Both the position numbers and the translations under genes were made by a program. Below, in pieces: positions 8,266-14,281 of a stretch of 24,017 nt of DNA. Under the pieces are notes generated by a model. The model was not told where the DNA came from. It did no database searches and saw only the letters and a list, made by a program, of their open reading frames with translations. Every line of letters begins with the position of its first letter. Within the stretch, counting starts at the first letter, position 1. Origin of the DNA: an uncultured Armatimonadota bacterium (GTDB lineage Bacteria > Armatimonadota > UBA5829 > DTJY01); the NCBI GenBank assembly GCA_937875395.1, contig CALNCU010000100.1, positions 1 to 24,017 of the forward strand, given 5' to 3'.

Positions 8266-9174
8266 ATGCTGTTATCAGATTACAAAATCCTTCCAAAGTT
8301 CCACGCCCTGGGAATCAGTCTGACGCTTACGCCTGCCGAGGGCATACTCCCAGACCCACAGGACGTGTTGACGGAGGAGTTAAAGAACATACTCCGGGCG
8401 AACCGGGATGCAGTGATATCGGAAATTAACATCTGGACAACCACGGCGCAGACAATTATGTGGGTGGCAACGGACTTATCCAGTTTCACGGAATCTGACG
8501 CGCGATACGGCCTTGAGATTGGTCATAATCCCACATACCGGCAACTCGACCCTGCATACTACGCCTGGCTCCGGGCGCAGATGGAGAAGGTTAAAACTGC
8601 GAAAGATGCGGGGCGGATAAGTGCGGAGAAGTACAACGTCACGCGTGACAGGTTTCTTGCTGTGCACGATTGGGCCATTGCAAACCTGGGAGAGTCGGCA
8701 ATTGTGGGGGCTATGAATGATATGGCGGCTATTCGGACGTATACCCCACCATCGGATAAGACGCGTGAGAAATACCAGCAGATGACAGACAAGGTGAGGA
8801 GGGAGGTTTTGAGATGCAAGAATGGGCAAACCGTACAAACCGTACAAACTGTACAAACTGTACAGACCTCGGTAAACCCGCAGGTTGAGAAATTTCAATC
8901 CCTACTATCAACCTACGGATATGCGGTGTTGCGCACCCCGCATTATGCGGACGGCGTAATAATTACAAGGGATAGACCCGTGAAACCACGCATTCCCCGG
9001 AAGTTGTATTCCCTGCCGATTTTTACGGTTGCGGAGGCATTGTCATTTCGCGGGGCAACGGGAGATGAAATCAACACGATATGCGGGGTTCGTGCGGTGT
9101 TTAAGGAGTCGGAGATTATATTTGCAGGTGGCTCCCCTGCAATAGATGCGAAAGCGAAGGGGGCGGGGGCGTGA
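8266..9174 (+). CDS. TubC N-terminal-like protein next to the primase (function unknown)
   Basis: The start is the ATG at 8266, two bases after the primase stop and 9 bases after an AAGGAGG site. An upstream extension to 8146 would lie inside the primase gene. The 302-residue protein opens with a TubC-docking-like fold (residues about 10-50: LGISLTLTPAEGILPD, then TEELKNILRANRDAVISEI), a small domain often found on proteins beside phage primases and probably used for protein docking. The middle part is helical and charged. Residues about 187-202 are a QTVQTVQTVQT repeat encoded by tandem 9-mers. The C-terminal 80 residues look globular (YGYAVLRTPHYADGVIITRD). I know no assigned activity. The neighbourhood suggests a primase or replisome accessory. 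Confidence 0.75.
   Translation: MLLSDYKILPKFHALGISLTLTPAEGILPDPQDVLTEELKNILRANRDAVISEINIWTTTAQTIMWVATDLSSFTESDARYGLEIGHNPTYRQLDPAYYAWLRAQMEKVKTAKDAGRISAEKYNVTRDRFLAVHDWAIANLGESAIVGAMNDMAAIRTYTPPSDKTREKYQQMTDKVRREVLRCKNGQTVQTVQTVQTVQTSVNPQVEKFQSLLSTYGYAVLRTPHYADGVIITRDRPVKPRIPRKLYSLPIFTVAEALSFRGATGDEINTICGVRAVFKESEIIFAGGSPAIDAKAKGAGA
8827..8868 (+). repeat. Four tandem 9-bp repeats (CAAACYGTA) plus a partial copy
   Basis: CAAACCGTA at 8827 and 8836 and CAAACTGTA at 8845 and 8854 run head to tail, and a degenerate fifth copy (CAGACC) follows at 8863. They encode the Thr-Val-Gln repeat of the surrounding protein. The 9-base period is the same as in the TGTGAC array in the primase gene about 650 bases upstream, so they may be iteron-like sites or simply a slippage-prone coding repeat. 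Confidence 0.7.
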
Positions 9175-9980
9175 TGATACAGCCATATTACCAAGACGAA
9201 ACAACAACACTCTACAATGCTGACTGTCTGGACGTTATGCCGCAGATAGCCGCCGAATCTGTAGACGTGATCTGGACTGACCCGCCATACGGACACAACA
9301 ACAACAACAACGGCGATCTGATCGCCAGGTGGGAAGTTGCTCTCGGCCAGAAGTTGCATTACACGCCCGAATCCGATGACAGGCCAATTGCAAATGACAG
9401 CATGGATGATATGAAGCGGGTAGTTGATGGCGCACTCACCGAGGCGGCACGCGTTTTGCGGAAGGACTGCTGCTGCTGCTGCTGCTGCTGCGGCGGCGGC
9501 GGGCCGAAACCTACATTCGCCTGGGTAGCAAACCGCATGGACGAGAAGGGCCTATCGTTCTTCCATGCAGTCGTCTGGGATAAGGGCGGGCTCGGGATGG
9601 GCTGGCGGTATCGCCGCAATTACGAGATGGTAATGATCGCCCATCGGCGGGGCGGTAAGCTGAAATGGGAAACCCAGAGCAAAGGTCTTGAAACAGCAAA
9701 TGTTGTGCGATTGCGAAAAATCATACCTACTGCCGACGAACATCCAACGCCCAAGCCCGTTGCCCTAGTTGCACATTTTCTGCGCCTCCATGCGAAAGCC
9801 GGAGATTTGGTGTTAGACCCGTTTATGGGTGCAGGGACTACTGGAGTTGCTTGTGCACAGATGGGATTACGATTCGTCGGCATAGAGATTGACGAACACT
9901 GGTGTGAAATAGCCAAGCGCCGCATTATCGAGGCAAAGTCACAGGGCATGTTGCAGTTTGATATTGCGAGCAGCTTGTAA
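9174..9980 (+). CDS. DNA (cytosine-N4/adenine-N6) methyltransferase, beta class
   Basis: The protein is 268 residues. The catalytic motif IV (TDPPYG, residues 35-40) precedes the AdoMet-binding motif I (DPFMGAGTTG, about 215-224, followed by GIEIDEHW), the permuted order of beta-class N6-adenine/N4-cytosine methyltransferases. It probably modifies phage DNA against host restriction or adds a regulatory mark; no restriction gene is nearby. The sequence has a run of five Asn right after motif IV and a run of eight Cys followed by four Gly near residue 99. I recall similar runs in related phage methylases, so they may be a family trait. The ATG at 9174 overlaps the previous TGA by one base. A GTG at 9171 would add one residue. 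Confidence 0.88.
   Translation: MIQPYYQDETTTLYNADCLDVMPQIAAESVDVIWTDPPYGHNNNNNGDLIARWEVALGQKLHYTPESDDRPIANDSMDDMKRVVDGALTEAARVLRKDCCCCCCCCGGGGPKPTFAWVANRMDEKGLSFFHAVVWDKGGLGMGWRYRRNYEMVMIAHRRGGKLKWETQSKGLETANVVRLRKIIPTADEHPTPKPVALVAHFLRLHAKAGDLVLDPFMGAGTTGVACAQMGLRFVGIEIDEHWCEIAKRRIIEAKSQGMLQFDIASSL
9297..9503 (+). repeat. Trinucleotide runs in the methyltransferase gene: (AAC)5 and (TGC)8(GGC)3GGG
   Basis: Five AAC codons lie at 9297-9311, and eight TGC codons at 9468-9491 are followed by three GGC and one GGG codon to 9503. They encode poly-Asn, poly-Cys and poly-Gly. Use of a single codon throughout the Cys run is what slippage expansion would leave. Changes in copy number would keep the frame. 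Confidence 0.85.
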
Positions 9981-10030
9981 CATTTTTTTTTGCAACATAT
10001 ATCACGAACACAGAAAGGAGGAGCCGCACC

Positions 10031-10126
10031 ATGAAATACTATTGGCAACTCCCCACGGGGCATGTGACGCCGATTGTGGATGGGGATAAACTGGAGATTG
10101 AGGAGGAGGTTGAGACAGAATTATGA
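10031..10126 (+). CDS. Very small phage protein (31 aa)
   Basis: A 31-residue ORF starts MKYYWQLPTG and ends in a strongly acidic tail (GDKLEIEEEVETEL). It has a good ribosome binding site, AAAGGAGG, 9 bases before the ATG, and its stop overlaps the next start (ATGA), which supports expression. The 50-base gap before it holds a run of nine T at 9983-9991 but no convincing stem, so I do not call a terminator there. No family recognised. Confidence 0.55.
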   Translation: MKYYWQLPTGHVTPIVDGDKLEIEEEVETEL

Positions 10127-10302
10127 ATGATTATACCGAAATGTCAGTGCTCGACATGCGATTACCGAAGGGCAAAACCTGCGGCGATTGCATTCACTGC
10201 ACCAGGTGCAAGGGATTGTTTGGGTGCAAGGTAAGCAATGAGGTATGCGATTGGTGTCCTAGTAGGTTTGTTGAGGATGAGGAAGGGAGTGTTGAAGGAT
10301 GA
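10123..10302 (+). CDS. Cys-rich small protein, probable zinc-binding (59 aa)
   Basis: The 59-residue protein has seven cysteines between residues 20 and 45, mostly in CxxC pairs (CGDCIHCTRC, GCKV, CDWCP). This fits a treble-clef or zinc-ribbon knuckle, possibly with two metal sites. The tail is acidic. It overlaps both neighbours by four bases (ATGA on each side), so it belongs to one translationally coupled set with the 31-, 127-, 88- and 181-residue proteins. Its own ribosome binding site is weak, the nearest GGAGG lying about 13 bases upstream, in line with coupling. Function unknown. Confidence 0.62.
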   Translation: MNDYTEMSVLDMRLPKGKTCGDCIHCTRCKGLFGCKVSNEVCDWCPSRFVEDEEGSVEG

Positions 10303-10682
10303 TAGAGTTTGACGGAACATGCGGAACGTGTGCTTGGTGGGATAGTTGCGCCCAAATGATCTATGATGCAACGGGGCAGGAGACACCAAGCACTGTGCCC
10401 TCAAGTAAGGAAGCTTGCGACCGTCCTACCGAACGCCGTGCCGCCCTCATTGCACAGTTGTCGCAGGATTACAGGGAGGCGTTGGAATTGGGGTGCAGGG
10501 TGCGGGCTTTGACAACAATAGATGCAGAGTTTAGAGGCCGTTTGAACGCATGGAGTGTGTTTCCACGTGGCGCTGGGCAGATGGGTGCAATGACTACAGC
10601 ACCACTCGACGCACTCCGTGCTGCACATATTGGCGATGGGTGGGATGAGGTTAAGGGAGAGAAGGAGGAGGTAGAGGGATGA
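10299..10682 (+). CDS. Small phage protein with N-terminal CxxC zinc-knuckle-like motif (127 aa)
   Basis: The N-terminus FDGTCGTCAWWDSC plus a later Cys40 (SKEACDRP) follows a pattern common in short phage proteins, where four cysteines probably bind one zinc. The remainder is helical with Arg/Glu-rich stretches and ends in a GEKEEVEG tail. It overlaps the previous and the next gene by four bases each (ATGA), so it is part of the coupled small-gene run. No enzyme motif is visible. A role in early phage takeover or nucleic-acid binding is only a guess. Confidence 0.65.
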   Translation: MIEFDGTCGTCAWWDSCAQMIYDATGQETPSTVPSSKEACDRPTERRAALIAQLSQDYREALELGCRVRALTTIDAEFRGRLNAWSVFPRGAGQMGAMTTAPLDALRAAHIGDGWDEVKGEKEEVEG

Positions 10683-10945
10683 GGAAAAAGCCGCTGTTGT
10701 GCCCAATTTGTGGACACAACCTGGTCTGGAGCCAGTATTGCGAAGGATATAGAGAGTTTGCGATAGATGCAACCGGGGAAATAGGCCGGTGCCTGAAAAG
10801 CGAGATGGCAGCAAGCGATAGCGCGCCAAGCGCCCTGCATTGCAGGCATTGTAATGCAAGCTCGGGGTTAGGTATAGAAATGCCTAAGCGCGTGGATGTA
10901 AAAAAAATGGATAGATGGAAAGCGATAGGAGGACTCAACCAATGA
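10679..10945 (+). CDS. Zinc-ribbon-like small protein (88 aa)
   Basis: The 88-residue protein has two cysteine pairs, CPIC at about residue 8 and CRHC at about residue 55, roughly 45 residues apart. With Cys21 and Cys38 between them, this is a zinc-ribbon arrangement. Between the pairs lies a YREFAIDATGEIGRC segment. The ribosome binding site is a purine-rich GAGAAGGAGGAGGTAGAGG just upstream, inside the previous gene. The stop overlaps the following ATG (ATGA). It resembles Lar-like and other restriction-alleviation zinc proteins in size only. I cannot assign it to that family from sequence. Confidence 0.62.
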   Translation: MRKKPLLCPICGHNLVWSQYCEGYREFAIDATGEIGRCLKSEMAASDSAPSALHCRHCNASSGLGIEMPKRVDVKKMDRWKAIGGLNQ

Positions 10946-11487
10946 CACAAGCAACCAGTAACACCCTATCCCACCTCACGGATGAGGAACGGAGATTGTT
11001 GGAACTTGCGGAGAAGGCAACAGAGCGGCCATGGAGAGTAGATGATATTTATGCTGATGCCGAGGCGGATATACACGCAGCAGATGGGTTTCCCGTAGCA
11101 AGGACAAGCTCGACGTGTATAAAACCTTGGGAGCACCTGGGCATTCGCCATTGGTCAGAGGCTCCCAAGGTTGCGTTTATTGAGCGTGAAGAGGATGAAG
11201 TTGCCGCCAATGCCGCCTACATCGTCGAAGCCTGCAACAGCATCCCCGCCCTGCTCACCACGATAGACCAGTTGCGGGGCGAGCTGGAACGGGTGAAACA
11301 GGAGCGGGACGAGGCATTGAAAAAATTACACGGCGCAGAGGGCATGATTGCCATTGCCTCTGAACAGATAGAGGATTTACAGGCACAGATCAACGGAATG
11401 CCGATGGGGACATCCGCGAGTACTCTCGTACAATCAACGTTATCCGAAAGGCGGAAAAACGCTGGTTCGCACCAAAACGAACAGTAG
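10942..11487 (+). CDS. Ea22/Ead-like phage protein with coiled coil (181 aa)
   Basis: The start is the ATG at 10942, which overlaps the previous stop and follows GGAGG by 8 bases. The open frame reaches back to 10915, but that extension has no such site. The 181-residue protein shows ELAEKATERPWRV near the N-terminus and NAAYIVEACNSIPALL in the middle, a pattern I associate with Ead/Ea22-like phage proteins. A heptad-type coiled coil follows (QLRGELERVKQERDEALKKL), then a polar tail. Function is unknown for the family; members lie in accessory regions of many phages. It is the last gene of this rightward unit and faces the leftward operon end to end. Confidence 0.68.
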   Translation: MTQATSNTLSHLTDEERRLLELAEKATERPWRVDDIYADAEADIHAADGFPVARTSSTCIKPWEHLGIRHWSEAPKVAFIEREEDEVAANAAYIVEACNSIPALLTTIDQLRGELERVKQERDEALKKLHGAEGMIAIASEQIEDLQAQINGMPMGTSASTLVQSTLSERRKNAGSHQNEQ

Positions 11488-11518
11488 GGCTAATGGCTAG
11501 TCAAGTATATAATTCCCC

Positions 11519-11551
11519 AAAAAAAGCCCTCCCTGGTTATTTGGGGAGGGC
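11519..11551 (-). terminator. Intrinsic terminator of the leftward operon
   Basis: Read leftward, an 8-bp perfect stem GCCCTCCC/GGGAGGGC (11551-11544 and 11533-11526) with a 10-base loop runs straight into seven T (11525-11519). This is a textbook rho-independent terminator for the minus strand. The TAA of the last leftward gene (11537-11539) lies in the loop. Read rightward, the stem is followed by GTTATACTT, so it is a poor terminator for the opposing genes ending at 11487. Confidence 0.88.
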
Positions 11552-12190
11552 GTTATACTTGGAGGCGCAGGATTTGGAGCAAAAAGTGCGCTCCGGTGGG
11601 TTGCGAAACATCCTTGCGGGTTTGGTGATCTCTTTGTTGCATAAGGTGCAGCGCCGGGTCTCCCACGGACGGGCGGCTTTTTTTGCCTCTGCTGCAGCTT
11701 TTCTGCCCTTTAGCTGGATTGCCGGTGTTAACGGCGATGTTTGCCTCTGCCGCTGCTTTGCGGCCCGAGCATGTTTAATGTGATCCCTCCACCTCTCTGG
11801 GTCTTTTGCTGCTCTCAGTTTTAGCCACTCGTGCGGGGTGCGGAGGCGGATATTCGCCTCCCGGAGCCACCGCTGCACGACAGCATCCGCCACCGTTCGG
11901 CCAATAAGTTTTTCTGCCGCCGCGCCAATATCCGCACATGCCATGCCCTCTAGCCAGTACATCTCATGCAGCCTGTCCGGCGTAAATGGGCATTCTATGC
12001 GGTTCTCCTGGTACGGGCTATATTTTCGTCGTGGGATATTGTGCTTTTTGAGCCAGTTTATTATCAGCGTCTTGCTGACACTAATACCATAACGCTCCGT
12101 GATGTATGCCGCCAATTTGCTTGACGGCATATCATCGTACAGGGCTTTGAGCTCCTCGCCCGTAACCGGGCAGGGGGTTTTGGCGGCCAT
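11537..12190 (-). CDS. DNA-binding protein: two HTH-like modules and a C-terminal zinc site (217 aa)
   Basis: The protein seems to be built from two similar helix-turn-helix units and a metal site. Unit 1 is about residues 10-52 (EELKALYDDMPSSKLAAYI, then LIINWLKKHNIPRR). Unit 2 is about 69-115 (DRLHEMYWLEGMACADIGAA, then VVQRWLREANIRLR). Both end in a W-L-x4-N-I-x-R motif. The C-terminus has CTLC and, after about 20 residues, CSKSC, a four-Cys zinc knuckle like those in HNH-type or FCS-type proteins; no HNH catalytic His pair is visible. The ATG touches the stop of the previous leftward gene (TAATG), and the ribosome binding site is weak, so translation is probably coupled. It is the last gene of the operon. 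A DNA-binding regulator or homing-endonuclease relative are the main options. Confidence 0.72.
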   Translation of the reverse strand: MAAKTPCPVTGEELKALYDDMPSSKLAAYITERYGISVSKTLIINWLKKHNIPRRKYSPYQENRIECPFTPDRLHEMYWLEGMACADIGAAAEKLIGRTVADAVVQRWLREANIRLRTPHEWLKLRAAKDPERWRDHIKHARAAKQRQRQTSPLTPAIQLKGRKAAAEAKKAARPWETRRCTLCNKEITKPARMFRNPPERTFCSKSCASKYNALPK

Positions 12191-12444
12191 TACAAGGTTT
12201 GCCCAACCTCGGCAACATCACCTGTGCCGAAGTTTTCTATCGACACCCATCCAAAGGTGTCGCTCCATCGGATGCCCACCTTATTAGGGTGCAGGTCGCC
12301 CTGCTTGTGCTCTGCGCAGTTGGAATGATTGCACGGCGCATCCCCACGCCGGAGTTTACAAAGGTGCGGGTCATGCCATTCCGCCCCTTCAGACGCCTGT
12401 TCCAGCGCCCCTATGAAATTGATTTCGTCGATTATATTTTCCAT
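12190..12444 (-). CDS. Hypothetical small protein of the leftward operon (84 aa)
   Basis: The 84-residue protein starts MENIIDEINFIGALEQASEG. It has a possible metal site (HDPHLCKL, then CNHSNCAEH, a cluster of three Cys and several His) and ends acidic. It has a strong ribosome binding site, AAGGAGG, 8 bases before the ATG. Its stop shares one base with the next start (TAATG). No family recognised; the His/Cys cluster in the middle third is the one clue to function. Confidence 0.6.
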   Translation of the reverse strand: MENIIDEINFIGALEQASEGAEWHDPHLCKLRRGDAPCNHSNCAEHKQGDLHPNKVGIRWSDTFGWVSIENFGTGDVAEVGQTL

Positions 12445-12482
12445 CTCTCAATCCTCCTTGCCGGGGTTAACGGCATTTTATA

Positions 12483-12671
12483 TTAGCGCAGGAGCTTATC
12501 TCCTACCTCCTGCGCTTCCGTGCAGGGGGCTGCGCGGAAATCTCTGTCAATATCACGTTCGTAAAGGCGCTCTGCCTCTGCCGATGCAGCATTTAATGTT
12601 GGGTGAATGGAAACAACGGTTATATCGTTGTCGTCGTCAACATTTTGCTCAAACACGCAATACTGTTTCAT
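12483..12671 (-). CDS. Hypothetical small protein of the leftward operon (62 aa)
   Basis: The 62-residue protein starts MKQYCVFEQNVDDDNDITVV, then has a helical, charged second half (AEAERLYERDIDRDFR). It looks like a compact beta-then-alpha fold. The ribosome binding site AAGGAGG is 5 bases before the ATG, inside the end of the ribbon-helix-helix gene, which it overlaps by ATGA. It could be a partner of that protein, but nothing in the sequence proves this. Confidence 0.6.
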   Translation of the reverse strand: MKQYCVFEQNVDDDNDITVVSIHPTLNAASAEAERLYERDIDRDFRAAPCTEAQEVGDKLLR

Positions 12672-12820
12672 TTTGCCTCCTTATTCCTCTCTGCCGCCAG
12701 TCTGATAAGCTGGCGGATGTACTGTCCCATTTTTAGGCCGTGGGCTGCGGCCTGTCTGCGGAGGGCCTCTCTCTCACTGTCGGAGAGGTGCACCTGTAGG
12801 GATTTTTCTCGTGTTTCCAT
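12668..12820 (-). CDS. Ribbon-helix-helix (Arc/MetJ-like) DNA-binding protein (50 aa)
   Basis: The 50 residues form the classic ribbon-helix-helix plan: a short basic strand (REKSLQVHLS, residues 4-13), helix 1 (DSEREALRRQAAAHGL), a turn, then helix 2 (MGQYIRQLIRLAAERNK). Such proteins bind operator DNA as dimers through the strand and act as repressors or as antitoxins. The start has AAGGAG 8 bases upstream. The stop overlaps the next gene (ATGA), a 62-residue protein, so a two-gene pair of antitoxin type is conceivable, but no toxin motif is seen there. It more probably controls this operon or another phage promoter. Confidence 0.72.
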   Translation of the reverse strand: METREKSLQVHLSDSEREALRRQAAAHGLKMGQYIRQLIRLAAERNKEAK

Positions 12821-12874
12821 GTTGTTGCTCCTTAATTTCTGCCGGGATAGGCTCCCGGCTGGCCGTGTGCAAAA

Positions 12875-13120
12875 TTAGTATCTGGTGATATATGCGAACT
12901 CTACACCATTGCGATCTGCATCAAATGAAAGATCGAACCTGCTGCCGTCTGGGAGGTACTGCCTCCCACGAGTTCCAGCTGCGTTCGAGCATTCGCAGCC
13001 AGACATCCCGCAGAGTTTTTTTTGCGCTCTCTTTATCTGTGAGTTGGAAAGCATCATAGAATCATTTACGATTACAGTTGCTTCCGTGTTGTGGAAATCG
13101 TTCGTTAGTGTTATTTTCAT
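12875..13120 (-). CDS. Small phage protein with CGMSGCEC motif (81 aa)
   Basis: I take the ATG at 13120 because AAGGAG lies 8 bases before it. An upstream extension to 13183 runs into the preceding gene and lacks a site. The 81-residue protein starts MKITLTNDFHNTEATVIV, continues with a basic helix (LSNSQIKRAQKKLCG) and a Cys cluster (CGMSGCEC), and ends with beta-type residues. I recall similar small proteins in phages of Gram-positive and Gram-negative hosts, with no assigned function. Its start overlaps the stop of the 55-residue gene (ATGA), so the two are coupled. Confidence 0.66.
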   Translation of the reverse strand: MKITLTNDFHNTEATVIVNDSMMLSNSQIKRAQKKLCGMSGCECSNAAGTRGRQYLPDGSRFDLSFDADRNGVEFAYITRY

Positions 13121-13284
13121 TTCTTTATCTCCTTTTCGGTTTTGATTGCGGGCTGGAATGCAGACCCGCCGCACACAGGGCATTCGTCATGTTCGCCCTT
13201 TATCGCAAATTTCTTCCATGCGGATGAGCTCATCTGCTCTTTGCATTCTGCATGATTTTCCTTGATTTTATCGTATACCGACAT
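13117..13284 (-). CDS. Small protein with single CxxC zinc motif (55 aa)
   Basis: The 55-residue protein starts MSVYDKIKENHAECKEQM and has CPVCGG at about residues 35-40, then a basic end. It has a strong ribosome binding site (AAAAGGAGATA, 5 bases after its end to the ATG), nearly identical to that of the next gene (AAAAGGAGATA again). This suggests that one initiation site was copied from the other. The TGA overlaps the following ATG. One CxxC pair plus Cys14 and His could form a zinc site or a dimeric one. Function unknown. Confidence 0.6.
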   Translation of the reverse strand: MSVYDKIKENHAECKEQMSSSAWKKFAIKGEHDECPVCGGSAFQPAIKTEKEIKK

Positions 13285-13288
13285 TTCC

Positions 13289-13912
13289 CTATCTCCTTTT
13301 AAGAAATCTCACAGTTTCCGCCAGAACAGCGATTTCGCCCTGCGGTTCGAGACGCAGGACTTCTGCAATTGCGCCATAGGCATACCTAGTCTCAAACGGC
13401 AGCCTTCGAGTCTGCCCGTCATTTTCCAATATAAGCACGTTGCCTATATTGGAAATATTTTTACCGATTGCTTCTTCAAATGTGCAGCAATCGTAATCAA
13501 TACGGGGTATATACTCCGTAATATCCCTGATAGGAATATTGAACATATCAAGCAGCTGATGGTACTGATAATACGTGCATTTGACACGCACCCACAACAA
13601 ACCATTTTGGGTTGCTGGATAATCCAGTTCGACACATTTTTTATAAAATGCATCGCTTTCCTCAGGTGTGGCAAAATCTGTAGGGTGCCATACCGCATTC
13701 GGATCAACATAGTCATATCCCTTGTGATCCTCGTAATGCTTGATCTCGTTCTGCAACTCGCTATGCTGAACAGGCGTGCACCAAACCTTTGCCCACAATG
13801 TGCCATGTCGTGACACATGGTAACCGTAATCCTCCCATGCATCAGCGAGTAGGTCTCTATCCATTTCCGTCTTAAACACAAATGGATATCGACGCTCTTC
13901 ATGTTCCGCCAT
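13289..13912 (-). CDS. Unknown protein with internal duplication (207 aa)
   Basis: I use the ATG at 13912, preceded by AAAGGA at 8 bases; a TTG at 13918 is less likely. Residues about 11-57 and 80-124 are diverged copies of one module: YGYHVSRHGTLWAKVWCT aligns with LDYPATQNGLLWVRVKCT, followed by QHSEL and YHQLL. Each module looks like a small alpha-beta unit with an invariant G-x-LW-x-x-V-x-CT strand. The C-terminal third (about 150-207) is different and ends in a basic helix (AVLAETVRFLKRR). No catalytic motif is seen. It is acidic, soluble and unlike any family I recognise. It is the largest unknown in the operon and the most distinctive one. Confidence 0.7.
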   Translation of the reverse strand: MAEHEERRYPFVFKTEMDRDLLADAWEDYGYHVSRHGTLWAKVWCTPVQHSELQNEIKHYEDHKGYDYVDPNAVWHPTDFATPEESDAFYKKCVELDYPATQNGLLWVRVKCTYYQYHQLLDMFNIPIRDITEYIPRIDYDCCTFEEAIGKNISNIGNVLILENDGQTRRLPFETRYAYGAIAEVLRLEPQGEIAVLAETVRFLKRR

Positions 13913-13936
13913 TGCCAAAATCCTTTCTGCGAGAAA

Positions 13937-14203
13937 TTAGAATGCGTAGATGTGTTTTATATCCTTGACCCACACGGATGATGCCCCGCTTTCAACCGAT
14001 TCGGCAACATCATCAAAAACCTGAACTCCAGCGTGTTCCCAGCTCTCGAACGGCTTTCGCTGGGGAGCGCAACCAGTGATGCGGAGGTCGACATCCTGCC
14101 ACGCATCAACATGTTGGAGCTTGGCGAGAATGTTCTCGTAGAGTTCAAAATCGTTTGTGTAATTTGTTACCTTTACGTTTTTAACCCATGCTTGTTGTGC
14201 CAT
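13937..14203 (-). CDS. First gene of leftward operon, unknown protein (88 aa)
   Basis: This 88-residue protein starts MAQQAWVKNVKVTNYTNDFE, with alternating beta-like and helical segments (LYENILAKLQ, VDLRITGC), and ends KDIKHIYAF. It has only one cysteine and no zinc site. GGGAGG precedes the ATG by about 10 bases. It is the first gene after the perfect consensus promoter at 14253-14281, so it should be the most strongly transcribed gene of this block. No family recognised. Confidence 0.62.
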   Translation of the reverse strand: MAQQAWVKNVKVTNYTNDFELYENILAKLQHVDAWQDVDLRITGCAPQRKPFESWEHAGVQVFDDVAESVESGASSVWVKDIKHIYAF

Positions 14204-14252
14204 TTTTTCCCTACCTCCCTGAATGTTTCTTCCCTAACTCTATTCTACCCCT

Positions 14253-14281
14253 ATTATATACCTAATAAACATATATGTCAA
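14253..14281 (-). promoter_or_regulatory. Perfect consensus leftward promoter (TTGACA-N17-TATAAT)
   Basis: On the minus strand, TTGACA lies at 14281-14276 and TATAAT at 14258-14253, separated by exactly 17 bases. Every base matches the sigma-70/sigma-A consensus at the ideal spacing. Transcription should start near 14246, about 43 bases before the first leftward ATG at 14203. A promoter this strong is typical of immediate-early phage genes read by unmodified host polymerase. Confidence 0.92.

Noticed and set aside
9235..9743. Minus-strand frames with poly-Gln and poly-Cys opposite the methyltransferase
   Set aside because: These are the reverse reading of the TGC and AAC codon runs. The plus strand shows complete methyltransferase motifs.
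9983..9991. Run of nine T after the methyltransferase stop, as a terminator
   Set aside because: No stem of useful length precedes it, and a well-formed ribosome binding site and gene follow closely.
11715..12475. Two GCCGG-n-GTTAACGGC copies (near 11717 and 12461) as a possible operator pair
   Set aside because: One is inside the coding sequence of the HTH gene, and they are 740 bases apart with no promoter near; probably chance similarity.
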